The translations under genes were made by a program, and so were the position numbers. The notes under the pieces were generated by a model that was given only the letters and a program-made list of their open reading frames with translations, was not told the DNA's origin and searched no databases. A DNA stretch of 11,917 nucleotides from JBBAFB01 sp041655595 (GTDB lineage Bacteria > Bacillota > DULZ01): positions 1-11,917 of the forward strand of contig JBBAFB010000064.1 of NCBI GenBank assembly GCA_041655595.1. Direction: 5' to 3'. Positions 5,877 to 11,917 of this stretch are shown here, one piece after another; position 1 is the stretch's first letter, and every line of letters begins with the position of its first letter.

Positions 5877-6572
5877 TTGTCGTCAAAGACTAGGGAACCG
5901 GCCAATTTTATTGATCACACCTTGCTGGGACCGACAGCAACCGCTAAGGAAATTGAGGTTCTTTGTCAAGAAGCAAAGGACTACCGTTTTCATGCTGTTT
6001 GCGTCAATCCATGTTATGTAAACTTGGCGGCGGAAGCTTTAAAAGAAAGTGATGTAAAGGTTTGTAGTGTGGTGGGCTTTCCTTTGGGGGCCAATACCAA
6101 AAGTCAGAAGCTGTCGGAGGCCGAAGAATGTCTTTTTAACGGTGCCAAAGAGATAGATGTAGTCATAGCTTTAGGGGCGATTAAATCCGGCAACTGGCGG
6201 TATGTGGAAGAGGAGTTGTCAGCATTAAGGCTCCTAATTAAAGAGCACAGCATCCTGAAGGTAATTATGGAAACGGGGCTGCTAAAGGAGAGTGAACTGG
6301 TCAGGGCCTGCATTATTGCGAAGGACCTGGAGTTGGATTTTGTCAAAACTTCTACCGGTTTTTCAGGAGAAGGAGCTACCGTTGAAAAGGTGGCTTTGAT
6401 GAAAAAAACAGTTGGCCCCCGGGTTGGCGTCAAAGCCTCTGGAGGAATTAGAAACTGGCCTCAAATGCAAGCCATGCTAAAGGCAGGAGCCACTCGTATC
6501 GGCACTAGTGGCGGGGTGGCAATTATGGAAGAGTTAAAGGTTGAAAGTATCAAGCGTCAAGCGTCAAGCTGA
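5877..6572 (+). CDS. deoC: Deoxyribose-phosphate aldolase
   Basis: This class I aldolase cleaves 2-deoxyribose 5-phosphate to glyceraldehyde 3-phosphate and acetaldehyde, in the breakdown of deoxynucleosides in the cytoplasm. The protein is 231 residues, near the family norm. Motifs in order: IDHTLLGPTAT (12-22), VCVNPCYV (41-48), VVGFPLGANTKSQK (65-78), KEIDVV with catalytic Asp94, the Schiff-base lysine Lys157 in DFVKTSTGF, and the second lysine Lys186 in VGVKASGGIRN. TTG 5877 is the best start because AGGAGG (5863-5868) is eight bases upstream; the in-frame TTG at 5871 is too close to that site. No other deo or pyrimidine-salvage gene adjoins it. Its final codons come from a heptamer repeat (see 6550-6570), so the last few residues are not conserved family sequence. 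Confidence 0.93.
   Translation: MSSKTREPANFIDHTLLGPTATAKEIEVLCQEAKDYRFHAVCVNPCYVNLAAEALKESDVKVCSVVGFPLGANTKSQKLSEAEECLFNGAKEIDVVIALGAIKSGNWRYVEEELSALRLLIKEHSILKVIMETGLLKESELVRACIIAKDLELDFVKTSTGFSGEGATVEKVALMKKTVGPRVGVKASGGIRNWPQMQAMLKAGATRIGTSGGVAIMEELKVESIKRQASS
6550..6570 (+). repeat. Heptanucleotide array (TCAAGCG) forming the end of deoC
   Basis: Three 7-bp units: TCAAGCG, TCAAGCG and TCAAGCT. The array encodes the last residues (about IKRQASS) and supplies the first base of the TGA stop. It has a different sequence but the same 7-bp period as the arrays at 4034 and 7351. Confidence 0.9.
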
Positions 6573-6670
6573 AAGCCAAAGGCTACAGGGCGGGGTTTTC
6601 TTAGTGTGGAGGCTGTTGGGCTTTCCCTTGACCAGCATTTTAATATTTTTTCACTTAATAGGAATTAGTT

Positions 6671-6699
6671 TTGATTTCTGCAGAAACATATAGTATTAT
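6671..6699 (+). promoter_or_regulatory. Likely promoter of the flavoprotein gene
   Basis: TTGATT (6671-6676) and TATTAT (6694-6699) match consensus at four and five of six positions, with a 17-base spacer, and lie 33 bases ahead of the start codon. Confidence 0.5.
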
Positions 6700-6731
6700 T
6701 GTCCTAAAAGGGTTAAGGTGGGAGTAGAGGC

Positions 6732-7340
6732 TTGGCTAAAACAATTGTTGCTTTAGCAGGAAGCCCCAAAAAAAGAGGGGCAACAGGAATGCTGATGGAG
6801 GCGGCTGTCAGGGGAGCCAAGGATTCCGGGGCAGATGTTGAGGTTATTTACGCCAATAATGTTGATATTAAGCCTTGTCAGGGGAACGGACATTGCTTAA
6901 AGCTAAATGGTTGTATTTACCAGGATGATATGGTTCAGTTTCAGGATTCCTTTTTGACTGCGGATGGTTTCATTATCAGTTCTCCCGTTTATTTTGGCAG
7001 CGTAACCGCCCAGTTGAAGATAATCATAGATCGTTGCCAAGTTTTTTGGGCGATTAAGCAAAACAGCAAAACCGTGCCTCTCGGAGGAAAATGGCGTCCT
7101 TTGGTTTTTATCGCAACCTCAGGGCTGGACAATAAAAAGGGGGACCGCTTTGACGGCTCTCTGGAGGTTATCAAAAATCTAGGTTATGCTTTGGATTTTA
7201 ATATATTTCAGACCATCTTGGTAGCAAACACGGATCAGGTGCCTTTATTGGAAACCTCACCGGAAATTGCTCAAGCCTACCGGGCGGGGAAATTGCTTGG
7301 AGAAAAAATATTTAAAGAGGAAGATACTCCCCATAAATAA
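6732..7340 (+). CDS. Flavodoxin-fold NADPH-dependent FMN reductase / iron-sulfur flavoprotein-like protein
   Basis: A 202-residue protein of the NADPH-dependent FMN reductase family. The N-terminus VALAGSPKKRGATGMLME (6-23) is the FMN phosphate loop, and SSPVYFGSVTAQLKIIIDR (83-101) is the second flavin-binding region. A cysteine cluster lies between them: Cys49, Cys55 and Cys61 followed by DDM (65-67). Many relatives have Cx2Cx2Cx5-7C here and bind a [4Fe-4S] cluster; in this protein the second position is Asn52, so a standard cluster is doubtful. It probably transfers electrons in the cytoplasm using FMN, with an unknown partner. The TTG start is supported by AGGTGGGAG (6716-6724) seven bases upstream. 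It is a single gene ended by the terminator at 7392-7423. Confidence 0.85.
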   Translation: MAKTIVALAGSPKKRGATGMLMEAAVRGAKDSGADVEVIYANNVDIKPCQGNGHCLKLNGCIYQDDMVQFQDSFLTADGFIISSPVYFGSVTAQLKIIIDRCQVFWAIKQNSKTVPLGGKWRPLVFIATSGLDNKKGDRFDGSLEVIKNLGYALDFNIFQTILVANTDQVPLLETSPEIAQAYRAGKLLGEKIFKEEDTPHK

Positions 7341-7350
7341 AGCCTAGGCT

Positions 7351-7423
<73 letters not shown>

Positions 7424-7443
7424 AAAGTATATTCCACTTTTTT

Positions 7444-7461
7444 GTTCCATAAACATGGAAC
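7444..7461 (+). promoter_or_regulatory. Perfect inverted repeat beside the ribosome site of the SpoIIIAC-like gene
   Basis: GTTCCAT-AAAC-ATGGAAC is a perfect 7-bp inverted repeat with a four-base centre, directly followed by the GGGGGG ribosome site (7462-7467). As RNA the stem can extend by three U-G pairs (7441-7443 with 7462-7464), which would cover half the ribosome site. It could be a protein operator or a translation-control hairpin. The half-site order is opposite to a Gram-positive LexA box (GAAC-N4-GTTC). Confidence 0.6.
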
Positions 7462-7474
7462 GGGGGGAATTGCC

Positions 7475-7672
7475 ATGTTTGAATTGACTTCAATCTTTTT
7501 CCTGGTCAGTTTGGCTATTTTAGCCTTTATTTCCGAAGAAATTTTAATCAAAATGGGTAAAAAGGAATGGGTCAAGATGGTTAACCTGGGCCTGGGTATT
7601 ATAGGTTTGGCATTGCTACTGAATATGTTAAAAGAATTTATGCAGCTAATGCGTTTTTTTGCCAACTGGTGA
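7475..7672 (+). CDS. Small two-helix membrane protein resembling SpoIIIAC
   Basis: A 65-residue protein with two predicted membrane helices (about 4-21 and 36-51) joined by a short charged stretch (ILIKMGKKEWVKMVN). Length, two-helix plan, the GKKEW loop after the first helix and a hydrophobic tail with charged residues all resemble SpoIIIAC (SpoIIIAC/AD family), a component of the spore-specific SpoIIIA-SpoIIQ channel. No other spoIIIA gene is nearby, so it would be a solitary paralogue or a different small membrane protein. ATG 7475 is chosen over an in-frame TTG at 7442 because GGGGGG (7462-7467) is seven bases upstream and the upstream codons overlap the inverted repeat. uvrB starts 56 bases downstream with its own promoter. 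The assignment comes from recalled family pattern, not alignment. Confidence 0.6.
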   Translation: MFELTSIFFLVSLAILAFISEEILIKMGKKEWVKMVNLGLGIIGLALLLNMLKEFMQLMRFFANW

Positions 7673-7688
7673 GTGACTCCTGTTCATA

Positions 7689-7697
7689 TGATATAAT
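7689..7697 (+). promoter_or_regulatory. Extended -10 promoter for uvrB-uvrA
   Basis: TGA-TATAAT is a perfect extended -10 element (TGn plus TATAAT), 31 bases ahead of the uvrB start. No good -35 hexamer is present, as is common for extended -10 promoters. No GAAC-N4-GTTC LexA box was found around it. Confidence 0.55.
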
Positions 7698-7728
7698 AAA
7701 TTAAATCTAAAGCATGCAGGTGATTTTA

Positions 7729-9714
7729 ATGAAGCAATTTCAACTTCAATCCGATTTTCAACCTAAAGGAGACCAGCCTAAAGCAATTAATGATTTAATA
7801 GCAGGGATTAAAACCGGCCATGTCCACCAAACTCTTTTAGGTGCTACCGGAACCGGGAAGACTTATACCATGGCCAATGTGATCAAAGCGGTCCAAAAAC
7901 CAACATTGGTGATGGCTCCTAATAAAACATTGGCGGCACAGCTTTGCAGTGAGTTCCAGGAGTTTTTTCCTGATAATGCGGTGGAATACTTCGTTAGCTA
8001 TTATGATTATTATCAGCCGGAGGCCTATATTCCTCAAAGCGATACCTATATAGAAAAAGATAGTTCCATCAATGATGAAATAGATAAATTGCGTCACTCT
8101 GCCACGGCAGCTCTGTTTGAAAGGCAGGATGTGATTATAGTGGCCAGTGTTTCTTGTATTTACGGCCTGGGTTCTCCGGAATATTATCAAAATTTAGTTT
8201 TATCTTTACGGGAAGGGCAAAACTATGATCGGGAACAAATTTTGAAAAAATTAGTGGAAATTCAATATGATCGAAATGATTATGATTTTCAAAGGGGTAC
8301 TTTTCGGGTGCGGGGAGATGTAATAGAGATCATTCCTGCCTCCAGCCAGGAAAAGGCCATCCGGGTGGAAATGTTTGGTGATGAAATAGATCGTATAATA
8401 GAAGTAGATACCTTAACAGGGGAATTATTAAATGCCAGAAAGCATGTTTCAATTTTCCCCGCTAGTCACTATGTGACTGATCGGGAGGTATTGGAAAGGG
8501 CTATTTCTACCATTGAAATTGAACTACAAGAACAGCTTGCAATTTTAAGACAGCAGGACAAGCTGTTGGAAGCCCAAAGGTTGGAGCAAAGAACCCGTTA
8601 TGATATAGAAATGATGAGGGAGATAGGTTTTTGCCAAGGCATTGAGAACTATTCCCGTCATTTAACAGGCAGGGCACAGGGGGAGGCCCCTTTTACCCTA
8701 TTGGATTATTTCCCTGATGATTTTTTGCTGATTATTGACGAATCCCACGTAGCGGTGCCCCAAATCGGGGGAATGTATAATGGAGACTACTCTCGAAAAT
8801 CTACCTTGGTGGAACATGGCTTTCGTCTGCCTTCTGCTTTGGACAACCGTCCTTTAAAATTTGCGGAATTTGAAGGCAAAATTAATCAAGTGGTCTATGT
8901 GTCCGCAACTCCGGGTAACTATGAGCTGGAGCACAGCACTGCAGTGATTGAGCAAATCATACGTCCCACAGGGCTTTTAGATCCCCGGATTGAAGTCAGG
9001 CCGGTGGAGGGGCAAATTGACGATTTATTGGAAGAAATTCGCCGGCGGGTGGAGCGGGATCAGCGGGTTTTAATCACCACTTTGACTAAAAGGATGGCAG
9101 AGGACTTGACTGATTATTTTAAAGAAATGGGGGTAAGGGTTCGTTACCTTCACTCAGATATAAAAACCTTGGAACGAATGGAAATCATCAGAAATTTGCG
9201 GGCCGGCGAATTTGATGTTTTAGTGGGAATCAACTTGCTAAGGGAGGGGCTGGATCTACCGGAAGTATCCCTGGTAGCCATTTTGGATGCAGATAAAGAA
9301 GGGTTTTTGCGCTCCGAACGCTCTTTGATTCAAACCACCGGCCGGGCTGCCAGAAATGTTGACGGCACAGTTATTATGTATGGGGATCGGATAACGGCCT
9401 CCATGGAGAGGGCTATACAGGAGACTAACAGAAGGCGGGAAATTCAGAAGGCCCATAATAAGCAGCATGGAATCACCCCTCAAACTATTAAAAAAGCCAT
9501 GCCCAAGGCCCTGGAAGTAAGCTATGCCGCCGAAGGGAAAGGCTCATACGACATCAGGCAAAAATCAACTAAAAAGCTGACGAAAAAAGAGGTTAAGGCT
9601 ATGATTACCCAGCTGGAAAAAGAAATGCAATCGGCAGCTAAAAATTTGGAATTTGAAAGGGCAGCAGAGTTGAGGGACGCTTTATTTGAATTAAAGAGTG
9701 AATATGGTTATTAA
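7729..9714 (+). CDS. uvrB: Excinuclease ABC subunit B
   Basis: UvrB is the damage-verifying helicase-like subunit of nucleotide excision repair: it is loaded by UvrA and recruits UvrC. The protein is 661 residues, within the family range. Seen in order: FQPKGDQPKAI, Walker A GATGTGKT (38-45), the Tyr-rich beta-hairpin that clamps DNA (YYDYYQPEAYIPQSDTYIEK, about 92-111), Walker B DESH (337-340), SATPG in the second domain, the helicase motif VI region (QTTGRAARN), and a C-terminal UVR domain (about 621-656, LEKEMQSAAKNLEFERAAELRD) that contacts UvrA and UvrC. ATG 7729 is chosen over ATG 7714 because AGGTGA (7718-7723) lies between them, five bases ahead of 7729, and homologues begin near MKQFQLQSDF. 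uvrA follows after 47 bases, in the standard uvrB-uvrA order. Confidence 0.98.
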   Translation: MKQFQLQSDFQPKGDQPKAINDLIAGIKTGHVHQTLLGATGTGKTYTMANVIKAVQKPTLVMAPNKTLAAQLCSEFQEFFPDNAVEYFVSYYDYYQPEAYIPQSDTYIEKDSSINDEIDKLRHSATAALFERQDVIIVASVSCIYGLGSPEYYQNLVLSLREGQNYDREQILKKLVEIQYDRNDYDFQRGTFRVRGDVIEIIPASSQEKAIRVEMFGDEIDRIIEVDTLTGELLNARKHVSIFPASHYVTDREVLERAISTIEIELQEQLAILRQQDKLLEAQRLEQRTRYDIEMMREIGFCQGIENYSRHLTGRAQGEAPFTLLDYFPDDFLLIIDESHVAVPQIGGMYNGDYSRKSTLVEHGFRLPSALDNRPLKFAEFEGKINQVVYVSATPGNYELEHSTAVIEQIIRPTGLLDPRIEVRPVEGQIDDLLEEIRRRVERDQRVLITTLTKRMAEDLTDYFKEMGVRVRYLHSDIKTLERMEIIRNLRAGEFDVLVGINLLREGLDLPEVSLVAILDADKEGFLRSERSLIQTTGRAARNVDGTVIMYGDRITASMERAIQETNRRREIQKAHNKQHGITPQTIKKAMPKALEVSYAAEGKGSYDIRQKSTKKLTKKEVKAMITQLEKEMQSAAKNLEFERAAELRDALFELKSEYGY

Positions 9715-9761
9715 ATGGTCTATTATATAAGGAAACCATACGATAAATTGGAGATGCAAAC

Positions 9762-11917
9762 ATGAAAAATCAGATTAGAATTAAGGGTGCCAGAGAGCAT
9801 AATTTAAAAAATATAGACTTGGAGATTCCCAGAGACAAATTAGTGGTTATTACCGGCTTAAGCGGTTCCGGTAAATCATCCTTGGCCTATGACACTATTT
9901 ATGCCGAAGGACAGAGAAGGTATGTAGAGTCCTTATCCGCCTATGCTAGGCAGTTTTTAGGCCAGATGGATAAGCCGGATGTGGACTACATTGAAGGGCT
10001 TTCCCCTGCCATATCCATTGACCAGAAAACAACTGCTAGGAATCCCCGCTCCACTGTGGGTACGGTTACGGAGATTTATGATTATCTGAGGCTTTTATAT
10101 GCCAGGGTGGGTAGGGCTCATTGTCCCAAATGCGGACAGCCCATTACCAAGCAAACCGTCAGTCAGATTGTGGATCAACTGATGGTTTTGCCGGAAAGAA
10201 GCAGGTTGCAGATTCTTGCCCCTCTTATTCGCGGCAGAAAGGGAGAACATCAAAAAATATTGGAAGATTTAAAGCTGGATGGTTTTGTCCGGGTACGTGT
10301 TAACGGAGCAATTAAAGAGTTAACGGAGGAAATAAAGCTGGCCAAAACCAAAAAGCATTCCATTGAGGCTGTTATTGACAGGGTCATTTTAAAGGAGGGC
10401 ATTGAAAGCCGCTTGGCGGATTCTTTGGAAACCGCTTTAAAATTGGGGGAGGGTCTGGTTATTGTTTTAACCGATGAGCAGGAGCTATTGTTTTCCGAGC
10501 ATTTTTCCTGTGTTGATTGCGGGATTAATCTAGAGGAAATTAACCCCAGAACCTTTTCTTTTAACAGCCCTTTTGGTGCCTGTCCGGTCTGCACCGGTTT
10601 AGGGTTTAAAATGGAAATGGATCCGGATTTGGTAATTCCCAATAAGAGTCTGTCTATTAATGAAGGAGCCATTGCACCCTGGGGCAAAATGACGGGTAAC
10701 TATTACCCCCAAATTTTAAAGGCCGTGGCTGATTATGCCGGGTTTTCCTTGGATACCCCCATTGAGGAACTGGACGAATCTGAGGTTCAACTGCTATTAT
10801 ACGGCTCCGGCAAGGAAAAAATAAAATTCCGTTATCGGGATCTAAGGGGCAGAAATAGGCTTTTTGATGTTCCTTATGAAGGAGTAATTCCCAATTTGGA
10901 AAGAAGATATCGGGAATCCCAATCAGATTGGGCTAGGGACGATACTGAACAATATATGAGCCGTAATCATTGTCCTGCTTGCCAAGGGGGACGACTCCGC
11001 CCCGAGGCTTTGGCTGTCACAATAGGCGGAATTAACATTGACTCCCTAACTCGTTTGTCCGTGGAAAAAGCCCTGGAGTTTTTTAATGAACTTCAGTTGA
11101 CGGACAGGGAGAATCTGATTGCCTATCAGATTCTAAAAGAAATTAAAAGTCGCCTGGGCTTTTTAGTAAATGTTGGTTTGGATTATTTAACCTTAGCCAG
11201 GGCGGCAGGCAGCTTATCGGGGGGAGAAGCCCAAAGAATCAGATTGGCCACTCAAATCGGTTCCAGCTTAATGGGGGTTTTGTATATCCTTGATGAGCCC
11301 AGTATCGGTTTACACCAAAGGGACAATGCCCGTTTGATAAAAACCTTGAAGGAGTTACGGGATTTGGGTAATACCTTAATTGTGGTAGAACATGATGAGG
11401 AAACCATGTATGCTGCCGATCACATAGTGGATATCGGTCCCGGGGCGGGTAAGCTGGGAGGAGAGGTTGTAGCCAGCGGAACTATCCAGGATATCATTAG
11501 GGAACCCGGCTCCGTTACGGGGCAATATTTAAGTGGTAAAAAACAAATACCGGTACCCCCTTTGCGCAGATCGGGCAATGGTAAATGGCTGTCAATTAAA
11601 GGGGCAAAGGTTAATAACTTAAAAAGCATCAGCGTAGAAATACCCCTAGGGCTTTTCGTTTGCGTAACAGGCGTTTCCGGCTCGGGCAAAAGCTCCTTGA
11701 TTAATGAGGTCCTTTATAAAAGACTGGCTCAGCAACTGCATCGGGCCAAGGCTAAGCCGGGGGAGCATCTGGGTATTGAGGGAGTAGAATGCCTGGAAAA
11801 GGTAATAGAAATAGATCAATCCCCCATCGGCAGGACTCCCCGTTCCAACCCTGCCACTTATACCGGGGTTTTCGATGATATTAGGGCTACCTTTGCAGCC
11901 ACTCAAGATTCCAAGGT
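9762..11917 (+). CDS. uvrA: Excinuclease ABC subunit A (3' end beyond the window)
   Basis: UvrA is the ABC-type ATPase dimer that first finds bulky DNA lesions and loads UvrB. About 718 codons are present of the usual 940 or so; the frame is open to the window edge. Visible parts: Walker A of the first ATPase (GLSGSGKS, 32-39), YVESLSAYARQFLGQM just after, Cys121/Cys124 in CPKCG, the first zinc module Cys250/253/274/277 (Cx2C-x20-Cx2C), the ABC signature LSGGEAQRIRLA (485-496), Walker B LDEPSIGLH (about 509-517), a switch His in VVEHDEETM, and the second Walker A GVSGSGKS (637-644). The C-terminal zinc finger and second signature lie outside. The ATG follows GGAG (9750-9753) by eight bases. 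It is co-transcribed with uvrB. Confidence 0.97.
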   Translation, partial: MKNQIRIKGAREHNLKNIDLEIPRDKLVVITGLSGSGKSSLAYDTIYAEGQRRYVESLSAYARQFLGQMDKPDVDYIEGLSPAISIDQKTTARNPRSTVGTVTEIYDYLRLLYARVGRAHCPKCGQPITKQTVSQIVDQLMVLPERSRLQILAPLIRGRKGEHQKILEDLKLDGFVRVRVNGAIKELTEEIKLAKTKKHSIEAVIDRVILKEGIESRLADSLETALKLGEGLVIVLTDEQELLFSEHFSCVDCGINLEEINPRTFSFNSPFGACPVCTGLGFKMEMDPDLVIPNKSLSINEGAIAPWGKMTGNYYPQILKAVADYAGFSLDTPIEELDESEVQLLLYGSGKEKIKFRYRDLRGRNRLFDVPYEGVIPNLERRYRESQSDWARDDTEQYMSRNHCPACQGGRLRPEALAVTIGGINIDSLTRLSVEKALEFFNELQLTDRENLIAYQILKEIKSRLGFLVNVGLDYLTLARAAGSLSGGEAQRIRLATQIGSSLMGVLYILDEPSIGLHQRDNARLIKTLKELRDLGNTLIVVEHDEETMYAADHIVDIGPGAGKLGGEVVASGTIQDIIREPGSVTGQYLSGKKQIPVPPLRRSGNGKWLSIKGAKVNNLKSISVEIPLGLFVCVTGVSGSGKSSLINEVLYKRLAQQLHRAKAKPGEHLGIEGVECLEKVIEIDQSPIGRTPRSNPATYTGVFDDIRATFAATQDSK

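Noticed and set aside
5827..6021. Open frame of 64 codons overlapping the start of deoC
   Set aside because: It overlaps deoC in another frame, lacks its own ribosome site and looks like no known protein; deoC motifs are unambiguous.
7444..7461. LexA (SOS) box near uvrB
   Set aside because: The inverted repeat has GTTC before GAAC with ten bases between, opposite to the GAAC-N4-GTTC LexA pattern, and it lies upstream of the small gene, not at the uvrB promoter. No other match was found.
7681..7697. Sigma-E type sporulation promoter (CATATGAT) before uvrB
   Set aside because: A partial -10 match exists but no matching -35 at the right distance, while a perfect extended -10 sigma-A element overlaps it.
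10250..10687. Minus-strand open frame of 145 codons within uvrA
   Set aside because: It is antisense to strongly conserved uvrA coding sequence that includes the zinc module; no support as a gene.

Overview
The window looks like a chromosomal segment of a low-to-mid GC, spore-forming anaerobic Firmicute, probably a Clostridia member of the Peptococcaceae / Desulfotomaculum type. This rests on strong AGGAGG-type ribosome sites, frequent TTG starts, heptanucleotide repeat arrays, a SpoIIIAC-like small membrane protein, and a cluster of ferredoxin-fused MinD/Mrp ATPases with NifX-like and DUF134 proteins that is typical of anaerobes. The genus assignment is inference.

Layout. (1) 34-510, minus strand: a DUF456 membrane protein, divergent from everything else. 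(2) 674-3984, plus strand: an apparent operon behind a strong sigma-A type promoter that carries a palindrome between its -35 and -10 boxes. It encodes a DUF5320 Gly/Met-rich protein, a DUF134 helix-turn-helix protein with a long Gly-Gln-Arg tail, a NifX/NifB-C-like cofactor-binding protein, and two tandem overlapping MinD-type ATPases, each with an inserted 2x[4Fe-4S] ferredoxin module. This resembles the MRP/ORP clusters known from sulfate reducers. (3) 3985-4227: an eight-unit heptamer array followed by a methyltransferase gene (4228-4821). (4) 4893-5702: a promoter, a roughly 130-nt structured leader and a hemolysin III/PAQR-like membrane protein. (5) 5877-6572: deoC, whose last codons are made of a different heptamer repeat. 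(6) 6732-7340: a flavodoxin-fold (iron-sulfur flavoprotein-like) reductase lacking one of the four usual cysteines. (7) 7351-7423: a second heptamer array, in opposite orientation to the first, joined to a strong rho-independent terminator. (8) 7475-7672: a 65-residue SpoIIIAC-like protein. (9) 7729-11917: uvrB and then uvrA (cut by the window end), the nucleotide excision repair damage-recognition pair.

How the genes fit together. The ATPase/NifX/DUF134 genes probably form one functional unit for iron-sulfur or metal-cluster handling, with the DUF134 protein as the likely local regulator. uvrB-uvrA is a DNA repair unit. The genes between the two oppositely oriented heptamer arrays (methyltransferase, hemolysin III family, deoC, flavoprotein) show no clear common pathway and seem to be single-gene units. 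No tRNA, rRNA, CRISPR array, transposase or phage gene was seen. The items most worth a second look are the ATPase cluster with its promoter palindrome, the inverted heptamer arrays, the solitary SpoIIIAC-like gene with an inverted repeat touching its ribosome site, the altered cysteine motif in the flavoprotein, and the folded leader ahead of the hemolysin III gene.
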